From assembly GCF_003751225.1 (NCBI RefSeq), contig NZ_RJKE01000001.1, positions 5,518,001-5,582,000 of the forward strand: a stretch of DNA of 64,000 bases. Reading direction: 5' to 3'. Positions 42,306 to 50,561 of the stretch are shown one piece after another (within the stretch, counting starts at the first letter, position 1; each line of letters begins with the position of its first letter). Made by a program: the position numbers and the translations under genes. This DNA comes from Actinocorallia herbida (lineage in GTDB: Bacteria > Actinomycetota > Actinomycetes > Streptosporangiales > Streptosporangiaceae). The notes beneath the pieces are model-generated. The model was not told the origin of the DNA. It did no database searches and saw only the letters and a program-made list of their open reading frames with translations.

Positions 42306-42972
42306 CCGGACGCACGGCGGGTCGAGGGCGCTCCACCCGGAAGACGATGCGCAGACCCAGCCAGGCGAGCACGATGCCGAGCGACCATCCGGCGACGGCG
42401 TCGGTGGGCCAGTGGTAGCCGAGGGTGACCACGGCGACGGCGACCAGCAGCGCCCATCCGTGCGCCACCACCTGGAGCCGACGGGAGGCCGCCAGGATCG
42501 CGGGAATGAACGTCAGGCAGGCGGCCGCGTTGGCCGCGTGCCCGGAGGGGAACGATGCGGCGCCGGAGAACAGTTCGTCCACGCCGTCCAGGGGCGGGGT
42601 ACGGCCCAGTGCGAGCTGCATGGTTCGGATGATCAGCTCGGTGGCGACCAGCCAGAGGCCGCCGCACACGAGCAGCCGCACGCTGCGTGCCCGCCAGGCC
42701 GCCCACGCGGTCGCCAGCGCCGCGGCCGTCCCGATCAGCCAGTACTGGCCTCCCATGACGACCGTTCTCCAGACGGTGTGCCCGATGCCGGTCCGCGCGG
42801 GGAGTCCGTCGCTGAAGACCGACTGGTCGCCTGCGTGTCGTCCCCCGAACAGCAGTACGTCGACGGTGGTGAGCACGAGCAGCACCAGGGCCAGGGCGGG
42901 AAGCGGCCCGAGGCCGACGCGTCGGGTGCGCTGTAGAGACAGGCACCGGCTCAGGCTCGCGGCCCTCGTCAT
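42283..42972 (-). CDS. PAP2-family membrane phosphatase
   Basis: A 229-residue integral membrane protein with about six hydrophobic segments. The PAP2 motifs are LALGRTPP (motif 1 region), SFPSGHAAN (motif 2) and GYHWPTDAVAG (motif 3), which provide the catalytic histidines. Substrates are lipid phosphates such as phosphatidic acid or undecaprenyl diphosphate, on the outer face of the membrane. The ATG overlaps the stop of the preceding frameshifted gene as ATGA, so it was coupled to it. It converges on the HepT-like gene with 23 bases overlap. Confidence 0.88.
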   Translation of the reverse strand: MTRAASLSRCLSLQRTRRVGLGPLPALALVLLVLTTVDVLLFGGRHAGDQSVFSDGLPARTGIGHTVWRTVVMGGQYWLIGTAAALATAWAAWRARSVRLLVCGGLWLVATELIIRTMQLALGRTPPLDGVDELFSGAASFPSGHAANAAACLTFIPAILAASRRLQVVAHGWALLVAVAVVTLGYHWPTDAVAGWSLGIVLAWLGLRIVFRVERPRPAVRPVRPPSSG

Positions 42973-43403
42973 CCCGATCGAGCCTCGGATCGAGGCGTAC
43001 AGGACGGGCAGGCTGACCTTCGCATATATCCAGGTTCCGTTGCGGTCGGGGATCGGTCAGGTGGTGTCGCCCCGGTTCCGGTCGGGGCACCAGGTGGTCG
43101 GAGGCCCGTCACGTGGAGGCGGGCCACCAGCAGACCGGCGAAGACGAGGCCTGCCGCCCATGGCCAGGGCCGGGCTCGGCGACGGGTACCCGGGGGCAGG
43201 GCCCTGTCCTCGGCGCGTGCCGCAGCGGCTCGGGCCTTGCTCAGAGCGCGCTGCGCCCCCACGAACTCGGTCGCCAGGACGGCAGACCCATGATCACGGT
43301 GAAGATCCCTGGACCTGGCAGGAGCATCAGCACCACGCCCGCGCAGACTACCGTGGCACCGACGGTGAGGACTCCCACGCGCCAGGTGGTGGGCAAGAGC
43401 GGG
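42969..43403 (-). pseudogene. PGPGW-type transmembrane protein gene with -1 frameshift
   Basis: Reading from about 43403, the frame gives a hydrophobic helix and LLPGPGIFTVIMGL, the PGPGW-family core, then runs into a stop soon after. Shifting by one base at about 43281-43284 restores VLATEFVGAQRALSKARAAA, the expected continuation, which stays open to the stop at 42969 and adds a second membrane segment (PWPWAAGLVFAGLLVA). One base is missing after GGTCTG. The 3' end overlaps the PAP2 start (ATGA). It is either a pseudogene or a sequencing error; a TTG or GTG near 43403-43380 is the likely start. Confidence 0.7.
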
Positions 43404-43494
43404 CTGGAGCGCCGGGGCGTGCGCCGGGAAGGACGGCCTGGGGCGGCTTGGTCGACCTCGTCGGTCGGGGACGAGAAGGCCGGGGCCGGAACGG

Positions 43495-44103
43495 TCAGTG
43501 GCCGAGGCCGAAAGCCCCGCCTTCGATGAGGATGAGCAGGCCGATGCCGATCAGGACGACAGGCAGGAGGAGGTGGCCCCAGCGGGTGAGCGCACGGGCC
43601 ATGAGCGGGCGGGTGGCGAAGAACCGGCCCGCCGCGCACCACACGGCGATCAACGCGAGGAACACCGCGGCGTACACGGCCGTCCCGCCGATCCCGGCGT
43701 TGGCGAACACCGGGACGTACACGCCGAGGTTGTCGCCGCCGTTGGCCAGGGTGACGGCGGCGACCCCCAGGATGCCGGGGCCTGCAGCCTTCGCCCCCGT
43801 CTCGTCGTCGCCGTCGTCTCGGCCGTCGCGCTTCCCTGCCTGCCAGGCGGCCTTCAGACCCAGGACGAGGGGCAGCAGCCCCAGATAGGGCAGCGCCGAA
43901 TCGGGCAGGAACGTCGCGCCGAACCCGGCGGCGATCGCGAGACCGAGGATCGCGGCGAAGCCGAGATACTGGCCGATCACGATCCGGCGGCCCGCGCCGG
44001 CCCGCCCGGTCGCCTGGGCGTAGAACAGCGCCAGGATCAGGATGTCGTCGATGTTGGTGACGGCGAACAGGCCCGCGGCCTGCCCGATGACGCCCAGGCT
44101 CAT
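43495..44103 (-). CDS. cadD: CadD-type cadmium resistance transporter
   Basis: A 202-residue membrane protein of the CadD/LysE-like superfamily. FAVTNIDDILILALFYAQ and TLANGGDNLGVYVPVFA are the paired signature motifs with the conserved acidic residues; about five or six membrane segments are visible, with a charged loop (KRDGRDDGDDE) in the middle. It exports cadmium in characterised homologues. The start ATG at 44103 lies directly behind GACGAGGA. It is followed 3' by the frameshifted PGPGW gene. No adjacent metal sensor; CmtR-like and ArsR genes lie 8-18 kb away. Confidence 0.88.
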   Translation of the reverse strand: MSLGVIGQAAGLFAVTNIDDILILALFYAQATGRAGAGRRIVIGQYLGFAAILGLAIAAGFGATFLPDSALPYLGLLPLVLGLKAAWQAGKRDGRDDGDDETGAKAAGPGILGVAAVTLANGGDNLGVYVPVFANAGIGGTAVYAAVFLALIAVWCAAGRFFATRPLMARALTRWGHLLLPVVLIGIGLLILIEGGAFGLGH

Positions 44104-44247
44104 TCCTCGTCCTGCCGGGAGACCGGACGGAGCGTGGAGGCGGCCATCGGAGACCGTCCGATGCCGTGGAAGCGGAGGCGCTGCATGATCGATGAGCCCT
44201 TGGGTAGTTGTGGCGAGGGAAGGAGCAGGCGCGGCTCGGAGCGCTGA

Positions 44248-44409
44248 TCAGCGGTCGAGCAAGGGGCGCGCCGCCATCGCCTGGACGAAGCGCGAGGGCA
44301 TGGTCACGTCGTCGGACACCGGTTCCTCGGAGCCCGGCTCGTCCTGCGCGGAAAGGTGCCACCCGTCTCCCGCGGAGACCGCGACGGCTCCCCGGCTGCT
44401 CCGCACCAT
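44248..44409 (-). CDS. Candidate small protein upstream of cadD
   Basis: A 53-residue frame with ATG at 44409 and GGAG six bases upstream. The product is Ser/Asp/Glu-rich with a central ETP-like acidic stretch and the C-terminal MPSRFVQAMAARPLLDR. No family is recognised. Support is only the ribosome-binding site and its position before cadD on the same strand, so it is a candidate. The flanking stretches (44104-44247 and 44410-44846) show nothing else that can be supported. Confidence 0.3.
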   Translation of the reverse strand: MVRSSRGAVAVSAGDGWHLSAQDEPGSEEPVSDDVTMPSRFVQAMAARPLLDR

Positions 44410-44846
44410 CGAGCGCTCCAAGGTCCAGTTCCGTTCGGCCTCATCTTACGGTCGCAAATGTGGTTCAAAAGGTTGAAATGACCACCGCGAAGATCCTCTC
44501 AGACGGACGCTGCTCCGCCGCTCCCAGAACCGACCCGGCGAGGACGTCGGCGGTCCGGTGGAAGCCGGATGGACGCGGCCGACCGCGGCCGCGCATGACG
44601 GTTGGCCAGCCCGCGGGGAACCTGTTCCTCCCCGGTAGGGATATGGCACGGTACGGGGAAAGAGACCCGGGATGTTCACCCACCGGCAGGCCATGCCCAT
44701 TAATGGAGATTCCTTACTCGAAAGAGATCCGGCACGGCACACGGAACACACAGGGACGGAATCTCGAATTTCCATCGCAAGTAAATTATGAACCATTTTC
44801 GGATACCGGGCCAGGAATTTACCGGCGCAGGTCTTACCATGGCCTC
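44410..44846. other. Gene-free stretch before the TetR gene
   Basis: No coding region is supported. The DNA is AT-rich at 44445-44475 and 44700-44825, which probably holds the TetR promoter. No clear palindrome. Confidence 0.4.
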
Positions 44847-45470
44847 ATGACCGAAGTCCCAGATGACGACCGGGTCACGCAGGCCGCCGCTCGGCTGTTC
44901 GCCTCGCTGGGATACGATGGCGCGACCGCAGACATGATTGCGGAGTCCGCCGGGGTCGATCGTTCGACCATCGAATCCATGGGCGGCAAAAGCGGGCTGT
45001 ACCACAGAATCCTCCAGACCTCATTTGACGAGCAGATGCTTCTGTTCGATGAGGTCGAGAAGACCTTCACCCCCGGACTCCGAGGACTGCAGCGCTTCAC
45101 GGAGGAGATCGTCGAATACTACTTCGACCATCTCGATATCGCCGCGATCTGGCATCATCGGATGATGGCCGATGCGGCCGATCTGCAAGACATCGAAGCC
45201 CGTTTCAGGGATCCCGCGGTACGACGCGCGGCGGCCATCGTCGGAATGTCCACAAGTGACAACCCGGATTACGAACTCGTCCACACCGTAGGCGGCTGGT
45301 GCATATATGGGTTCTTCATGCAGGGCATCCCGACGAACGGCGGCCCGCCCTTGACCGCGCAGACACCGGAAGGGCGGGTCAAGTTCCGATCAATGATGAT
45401 CCGCCTTCATGATCTTCTGGAGCGGGGCGGCCTATCCGTCGGCGGCACCGACACGGAGACCTCGGTATAG
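44847..45470 (+). CDS. TetR-family transcriptional regulator
   Basis: A 207-residue regulator. The DNA-binding head reads RVTQAAARLFASLGYDGATADMIAESAGVDRSTIESMGGKSGLY, a usual TetR helix-turn-helix. The C-terminal ligand domain (residues 60-207) has no recognisable specificity and two Met/His-rich turns (IWHHRMMADAAD). The ATG at 44847 is selected because an ATG eight bases earlier runs into a stop. It lies alone, 5' to a convergent dehydrogenase gene. The AT-rich upstream DNA is its likely promoter; the target is unknown. Confidence 0.88.
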   Translation: MTEVPDDDRVTQAAARLFASLGYDGATADMIAESAGVDRSTIESMGGKSGLYHRILQTSFDEQMLLFDEVEKTFTPGLRGLQRFTEEIVEYYFDHLDIAAIWHHRMMADAADLQDIEARFRDPAVRRAAAIVGMSTSDNPDYELVHTVGGWCIYGFFMQGIPTNGGPPLTAQTPEGRVKFRSMMIRLHDLLERGGLSVGGTDTETSV

Positions 45471-45596
45471 GCCATCGAACGTCCGGCACCGAACGCCATG
45501 ACGGAGCCGCCACTTCGCGTCCGGCCATGACCCGGCTCACCTCGAATCTCGCCCAGCGCAGGTGCCGGTGAAGGTCCGCGCGGTCGGCGAGCCCGT

Positions 45597-45630
45597 CCGG
45601 TCTCCTCCGTGGGTTTCCCGAGGAGACCGG
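45597..45630. terminator. Hairpin terminator between TetR and dehydrogenase genes
   Basis: Perfect 11-base stem (45597-45607 with 45620-45630), 12-base loop, 28 bases from the stop of the minus-strand dehydrogenase gene. The rest of the spacer (45471-45657) is unremarkable. Confidence 0.7.
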
Positions 45631-45657
45631 AGCCGGTGCCCGCCGAGGTCTCTCGGA

Positions 45658-46734
45658 TCAGCGGGGATCGTCGAAGGTCACGATGACCTTTTCGGCGGCG
45701 CCGGGGGTGAGGGCGAGGGCGTAGGCCCGGTCGACCTCGTCGAAGGGAATGCGGTGGCTGATGAGGTGGGCGAACTTCTCGCGGTGCTCGGCGAGGGCCG
45801 GTGCGGCCTCGAAGATCTCGGTGGGGTAGCCCTGGGAGGCGATGAGGGTCAGTTCACTGCGGAGCATGCCGGCGAGGTCGATGGTGGCCGAAGGCTTCTG
45901 AACGGCGACCATGACCATCTTCGCCTTCCACTTCGCGGCCGCGATGACGGCGTCGAAGACGGCAGGCGCACCGGCCGCGTCGATGTAGATGTCGGTCGCG
46001 GCGCGCGATTGCCCGAGTGCGTTGACGGCGCCGCCGTGCTCGTCGGTCAGGCGCGCGGTCACGTCCTCGGCGCCGGAGTCGATGACGGCGTCGGCACCGA
46101 GGCGGAGGGCAGTTCCGAGCCGTTCGGTGCGCACGTCGGCGACGACGACGTTCTCGACTCCGCGCAGTTTCAGCCAGATGAGCACGCCGAGCCCGATCGG
46201 CCCGGCGCCGAACACGACGACCTTGTCTTCGGGTCGGGCCTCGGAGCGGTTGACGCAGTGGAGTGCCACCGCCATCGGCTCGTTCAGCGCGGCGATGTCG
46301 AAGGGCAGGTCGGCGGGCACCGTGGCGAGGTTCGCGCCAGAGGCGGCGTCCTCGACGAGCAGGTACTCGCGCATGCCGCCCAGGGCGCCCCCGCAGCCGA
46401 TCAGCCCCGACGGGTGGCCATGGCCGCTGACGACGACGTGGTCCCCGGTCTGGAAATCGGTCACTTCCGCGCCCAGTTCCACGATCTCCCCTGCGGCCTC
46501 GTGGCCGAGGTGCAGCGGAATCATCGACCCGCCGGGGCCGAACGGTATGCCTCCCATGCGCAGGAACTCGGCATCGGTGCCGCAGATGCCGCAGGCCCGG
46601 ATCCGCACGACCGCGTCGCGCGGACCGCAGACGGGCCGGTCCAGCTCGACGACCTCGACCATGCCGACGGGGCCTGTCCGCACGGACCTCATCGTCGAGG
46701 GACGGGCCGTGATCCGGGTGGAGGTGGTGGTCAT
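45658..46734 (-). CDS. Zinc-dependent alcohol/polyol dehydrogenase (MDR family)
   Basis: A 358-residue medium-chain dehydrogenase. CGICGTD (C48, C51) and LGHEAAGEIV (His and Glu) are the catalytic zinc ligands; VVVFGAGPIGLGVLIWLK is the NAD-binding motif. The structural-zinc lobe with its four cysteines is missing: that region reads SGHGHPSGLIGCGGALGGM. This is like sorbitol/threonine dehydrogenase relatives without structural zinc. The ATG at 46734 has AAAGGGA upstream. Substrate unknown. It is a single-gene unit divergent from the MFS gene across a long spacer. Confidence 0.9.
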   Translation of the reverse strand: MTTTSTRITARPSTMRSVRTGPVGMVEVVELDRPVCGPRDAVVRIRACGICGTDAEFLRMGGIPFGPGGSMIPLHLGHEAAGEIVELGAEVTDFQTGDHVVVSGHGHPSGLIGCGGALGGMREYLLVEDAASGANLATVPADLPFDIAALNEPMAVALHCVNRSEARPEDKVVVFGAGPIGLGVLIWLKLRGVENVVVADVRTERLGTALRLGADAVIDSGAEDVTARLTDEHGGAVNALGQSRAATDIYIDAAGAPAVFDAVIAAAKWKAKMVMVAVQKPSATIDLAGMLRSELTLIASQGYPTEIFEAAPALAEHREKFAHLISHRIPFDEVDRAYALALTPGAAEKVIVTFDDPR

Positions 46735-47303
46735 GATGTGTTCCCTTTGCGGGTGGTGTCGGGAGATGACGAATCAGGTCTGCTCGTTGTGTTCCGATGT
46801 CCACGATCCCGCTCCTGCGATCCGCTGAACATGGAGCGGACCCCCCGGTCAGGGGTGTAGCCGCCTCCACCTCGCTCACGAGCGTCGATGGGCGCTCCTG
46901 ATCCGCGCCTCCGCTGAGAGGGAGGACGCGAGCGTGCGAGCTCAACGGGCGGCATCCCCGGCGACACACCGGCGCCGGTTCGCCTGCCATCAGGCCTTCG
47001 GACCCGGGATGGACGGAGGGCGGGACAGTCGTCGTTTCCTACAAGGGAACGTTCGTTACTTTAGATGGGATCCAGGGTCGCGCAAGACCCGTCCGACAGT
47101 CAAGGACAACCCCATCCCCCATGCTCGGCGCACGAAATTCGGAACCGAGGCTTGACACGCGATTGTTGTCCCGATCACACTCTGGACGTTGTACCGATCA
47201 TACGTTCTGTTCAACAGAACAGTGTCGGAGATCCCCACGTAGCACGCAAGCGTTCTGTGCAGGCATGGCGCAGGGCGCAGACCCCCAGACGAAAGCGGCG
47301 GAG
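46735..47303. promoter_or_regulatory. Long divergent spacer with 17-base palindrome
   Basis: No gene is supported in these 569 bases. GTTCTGTTCAACAGAAC at 47204-47220 is an almost perfect 17-base palindrome (central base unpaired), a typical TetR-type operator 84 bases before the MFS start (ATG 47304). A second half-site-like CGTTCTGT occurs at 47251-47258. A GAACGTTC palindrome is at 47047-47054 in AT-richer DNA. Confidence 0.55.
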
Positions 47304-48770
47304 ATGTCACTCACCACCCCGGCAGAAGCCGATGCCCGGCCACTGCGCCCTCTCCCGTTCACCATCGGGATCCTGATCCTCGCGGCCATCGTCAGCTCGT
47401 TCGAGTCGACGATGATGTACACGGCGCTGCCGGAGATCATCGAGCACTTCGACACCACTCCCGGCAATGCCGGGTGGATCCTCACGAGCTTCCTCCTGGT
47501 CGGCGCGGCCTCGGCGGCCATCAGCGGCAAGCTCGGCGACGCCTTCGGCCGCCGCAACCTCCTGATCGTGGTCCTCGCCGCCTCGACCATCGGCTCTCTC
47601 GTCAGCCTCGCCGCCGACAGCCTTGCGATGATCATCGTCGGACGGGCGATCCAGGGCCTCGCCGGCGGACTCATCCCGCTCTGCATCGGAGTCCTTCGGG
47701 AGACCGTCCCCAGGAAGAGCCTTCCGGTGGCCGTCGCCGTCGTCGCGGGCGCGGCGATGTGGGGCGGGGCGGCCGGCAACGTCGTCTCGGGCAACATCGT
47801 CGACGCCTGGGGCTGGCACTACACCTTCGTCGTCGCCGCCGCCCTCGCGGCCGTCAGCGCCATCGGCGCCTGCTTCCTGCCGCGGCCCGTCTTCAAGTCG
47901 GGCCTCGAGCGGATCGACTGGCTCGGCGGGGTCCTGTTCGCCCCGGGCATCGGGCTCGCTCTGTACGGCGTCCACGAGAGCAGCGAGTGGGGCTGGACCA
48001 GCGGCAAGACGATCGGCTTCATCCTGGGCGGCCTGGTGATCCTGGCCCTGTGGGTCGCGTGGGAACTCCGCGTGGACGCTCCGCTGATCAACATCCGGTT
48101 CTTCCTCAACCGCAAGCTCGGCCTGACCCTGATCGCCTCGGCCCTCGTCTCGTTCGGCACCTTGGGCGTCTCGGGATTCGTCGGCCAGATGATCATGCAG
48201 TCTCCGGAGTCGGCGCCCGTCGGATTCGGGCTCAGCGCCGGGACCGCCGGCGCGCTCTCGTTCGGCATCGGACTCATCGGATTCGTGCTCTCCCCGCTCA
48301 GCGGCCGAATCTCCCGGAACAACCGCTCGCGCAACGCCTTCGTCATCGGCGCGTTCCTCGGCATCGCGGCCGCCGCGCTCTCCGCACTCCTGCTCGACAG
48401 CCTCGTAGGATTCGTGATCTCGCAGATCGTCCTGACCGGCGCGACGAGCTTCATCCTCAGCTCGCTGCCGAACCTGGTCGTCGAAGGCGCCCCGGACGCC
48501 AACACCAGCGAGGCCCAGGGCGTCTACATGGTCACCCAGACCGCCTTCGCCGGTGTCGGCAGCTCGATCGGCACCGTGCTGCTGTCCCAGTTCCTCATAG
48601 AAGGCACGCACTTCAGCTCGCGCGCCGGATACAACACGGTCTTCGCGATGGTCGCGATCGCCACCGCGGTGGCACTGCTCGTCGCCCTGTTCATCCGGGT
48701 GCGCCCTCAGGGAACGGACGATGTCGAAGACCCCCGCTTGAGCCCCGTCGCCGTACCGGACGCCGTCTAG
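47304..48770 (+). CDS. MFS multidrug efflux transporter (DHA2-like)
   Basis: A 488-residue MFS transporter with about 14 membrane segments. LTSFLLVGAASAAISGKLGDAFGRRN carries the loop 2-3 motif and RAIQGLAGGLIPLC the helix-4 signature. Many members export drugs or biocides. The start ATG at 47304 gives a typical short N-terminus; an in-frame ATG at 47265 would add 13 residues and neither has a strong Shine-Dalgarno. A 24-base perfect hairpin ends the gene. The palindrome upstream suggests control by a TetR-family repressor, perhaps the one at 44847. Confidence 0.9.
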   Translation: MSLTTPAEADARPLRPLPFTIGILILAAIVSSFESTMMYTALPEIIEHFDTTPGNAGWILTSFLLVGAASAAISGKLGDAFGRRNLLIVVLAASTIGSLVSLAADSLAMIIVGRAIQGLAGGLIPLCIGVLRETVPRKSLPVAVAVVAGAAMWGGAAGNVVSGNIVDAWGWHYTFVVAAALAAVSAIGACFLPRPVFKSGLERIDWLGGVLFAPGIGLALYGVHESSEWGWTSGKTIGFILGGLVILALWVAWELRVDAPLINIRFFLNRKLGLTLIASALVSFGTLGVSGFVGQMIMQSPESAPVGFGLSAGTAGALSFGIGLIGFVLSPLSGRISRNNRSRNAFVIGAFLGIAAAALSALLLDSLVGFVISQIVLTGATSFILSSLPNLVVEGAPDANTSEAQGVYMVTQTAFAGVGSSIGTVLLSQFLIEGTHFSSRAGYNTVFAMVAIATAVALLVALFIRVRPQGTDDVEDPRLSPVAVPDAV

Positions 48771-48781
48771 CCGGAACCAGG

Positions 48782-48835
48782 GACCCGAGGTGTTCCGTCG
48801 AGTGCGCCGCGGCACTCGACGGAACACCTCGGGTC
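48782..48835 (+). terminator. Perfect hairpin terminator after the MFS gene
   Basis: A perfect 24-base stem (48782-48805 with 48812-48835) and a 6-base loop, 12 bases after the MFS stop. Confidence 0.9.
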
Positions 48836-49206
48836 ATGCGGGCAACGGCTCTGCGGCGTGCCCGGCACGACGAGCCCGCCCAGGCCCATGACCTGGTCGT
48901 TCGCGACGTTCAGCCGGGTGGCGCCGTGCCGGCCAGCCGGCTCGCCTTCGGGCGCGCTCCTGGTCGGCGCCTCTGTCCTGCGCGGCCGCCGACCGCAGAC
49001 CGACGGGACCGCGGCCGACCTGGTGGTCTGAGTCGTGCGGCGGGGATCCCGGCGGCCCGGATCCCCGCCTGCCCGCCCCCGTGCGGGCCTCCGCGGGAGG
49101 GCGGCCTCTGGCGGTCTTCCCAGCACCGCCCGGCTAGGATCCGACGGCCGGCTGATCAGCGAGGCCGATCAAGGAACTCGGCGGGGCCTCAGCCGGAGCA
49201 GTTCGG
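48836..49206. other. Gene-free stretch of 371 bases
   Basis: No supported gene. On the minus strand a short frame around 48880-48960 reads RLNVANDQVMGLGGLVVPG, which looks protein-like but has no start, no ribosome-binding site and stops nearby, so it may be a relic of a lost gene. Confidence 0.35.
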
Positions 49207-49875
49207 ATGATGAAGGACCGGCTCTTGAACCTGCACGTCGAGATGGACAGGTCGCGGTACTTCTCCGTCTCGTGGGAGCGGGCGGAGAAGCTGATCGGTG
49301 AGGTGATGGGCGACCTTCCCGACCTCCGGCCGCCTGGGTCGCCCGAACCCGGCAACGAACAGGTGCCGCCCGAGGTCTTGGAGGCGTTCGCGAAGCTCCC
49401 CGAGCTGAACCGCCCCTACGGCGGCACCGTGGCGTCCTTCGTCTTCGATGCTCCCGACCGCGACCTCTATCAGTGGTCTTACGACAGTTGCCTGATGGTC
49501 GCGTTCAATGCCATGACCGGGTACGGGGCCTTCCTGTGGGTGGCCCGTGCTGAGAGCGGGCTGCACATCGATCCGGGCGAACCCGAGCACGTCTGGTGGC
49601 TCTCCGATGGCTCCTGCCCGCCCAGCACCGACCCGCACGTACGCAATCCCTTGCAGACGCCCCCGTACCACGACCCCCGGTGCGCCCTTCCGGCACCGCA
49701 GGTGCGCGCCGTCCTCGAAGAGTTCTGCCGCACGGGCAGCGGTCACCGACCCACCAGCATCGAATGGACCCCCGGCGACGGCTACGGGCAACGCCTCGAC
49801 GGCCCCCGCCTTCTTCCCGCCCCCGCCCAGGAAGGCATCGACCACCTCGTCATCTCCGACGACCCGTGGAGCTAG
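49207..49875 (+). CDS. Imm1-like immunity-type protein (tentative)
   Basis: A 222-residue protein. The N-terminal half contains conserved aromatic segments (RYFSVSWERAEKLIGEVM and DLYQWSYDSCLMVAF), and the C-terminal stretch LPAPQVRAVLEEFCRTGSGHRPTSIEW resembles the end of Imm1 immunity proteins, where an EF-TG-RP pattern precedes I-x-W. Actinobacteria often carry orphan Imm1 genes without a toxin. The ATG at 49207 is followed by another ATG and preceded by GGAG. No toxin gene is adjacent, and no membrane segment is seen. The family link is by motif recollection only. Confidence 0.6.
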   Translation: MMKDRLLNLHVEMDRSRYFSVSWERAEKLIGEVMGDLPDLRPPGSPEPGNEQVPPEVLEAFAKLPELNRPYGGTVASFVFDAPDRDLYQWSYDSCLMVAFNAMTGYGAFLWVARAESGLHIDPGEPEHVWWLSDGSCPPSTDPHVRNPLQTPPYHDPRCALPAPQVRAVLEEFCRTGSGHRPTSIEWTPGDGYGQRLDGPRLLPAPAQEGIDHLVISDDPWS

Positions 49876-49981
49876 GCGTCTGGGGGATGGGCGGCTCAGG
49901 CCACCCGACACCAGCGCCTTCTCCACCGTCCGTCGGCCCACGTTGTACGGAGGCGTGACCAGGCGGCCGGTCTGGGCCGGT

Positions 49982-50470
49982 TCAGCGTTCCGCGGGCGGG
50001 CCGGGCGGGTCGGCGGCGAGCTGGGCGTCCATGGTGGCGCGCAGGTCGGCGAGGAAGGTCTCGAACCGGTCGAGCAGGTCGGGTGGGTAGGCGGACATGA
50101 CGGTGTCGACGCGGCCGGACATGGGTCCGAAGAAGTCGTCGGCGAGGCGCTGGACGCGTTCGCTGCTGTGCAGGGTGACGATCCGCCGGTCGGTGTGCTC
50201 CCGGGTGCGGACGACGTGCCCGGCCTGTTCCAGCCGGTTGAGCAGGGCGGTGGTGGCCCCCGAGGACAGGGAGACGCGCTCGCTGAGGCGGGCGGGGGAC
50301 AGCGGCTGCCCGCGTTCCTCGGCGCCGAGGATCTGCAGGAGGGCTTCGGCGTCGGTGGAGTGCAGTCCCAGCCAGGCGGCGAACCTGCGGCTGAACTCCC
50401 GGTAGGTGGCGCCGTAGCCGCGCAGGCTCTCCAGCAGCCGCTCGTACTGCGGCTGGAGCGGCTCGCTCAT
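49982..50470 (-). CDS. MarR-family transcriptional regulator
   Basis: A 162-residue regulator. The winged helix includes LSPARLSERVSLSSGATTALLNRLEQAGHVVRTREHTDRRIVTL, the normal MarR recognition helix and wing. The start is the ATG at 50470 (MSEPLQPQ), with GAGGGC upstream; a TTG at 50506 is in frame but badly placed. It is divergent from the MFS gene at 50562, and the spacer contains a small palindrome, so the pair is likely a classic MarR-repressed efflux unit. The effector is unknown. Confidence 0.92.
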   Translation of the reverse strand: MSEPLQPQYERLLESLRGYGATYREFSRRFAAWLGLHSTDAEALLQILGAEERGQPLSPARLSERVSLSSGATTALLNRLEQAGHVVRTREHTDRRIVTLHSSERVQRLADDFFGPMSGRVDTVMSAYPPDLLDRFETFLADLRATMDAQLAADPPGPPAER

Positions 50471-50561
50471 GCTGCCCTCGTCCTTCTCGTCGTAGTCGTT
50501 TGACAACCTATCGCCACCGAACTACCTTCACCACGAAGTTACTTCATGATGGAGGTTTCTA
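50471..50561. promoter_or_regulatory. MarR/MFS divergent promoter with palindrome
   Basis: GAAGTTACTTC at 50535-50545 is a perfect 11-base palindrome with a central T, 17 bases before the MFS start, inside AT-rich DNA. It is the best operator candidate for the MarR protein. Confidence 0.55.

Noticed and set aside
44192-44476. Open frame of 94 codons on the plus strand
   Set aside because: Ser/Arg-rich composition, no ribosome-binding site and opposite to a better-supported small frame.
46735-47200. Possible small genes in the long spacer upstream of the MFS gene
   Set aside because: Short frames on both strands have no start signals and no similarity that I recognise.
48880-48960. Peptide RLNVANDQVMGLGGLVVPG on the minus strand
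   Set aside because: Looks protein-like but lacks a start, a ribosome-binding site and length; kept only as a possible relic.
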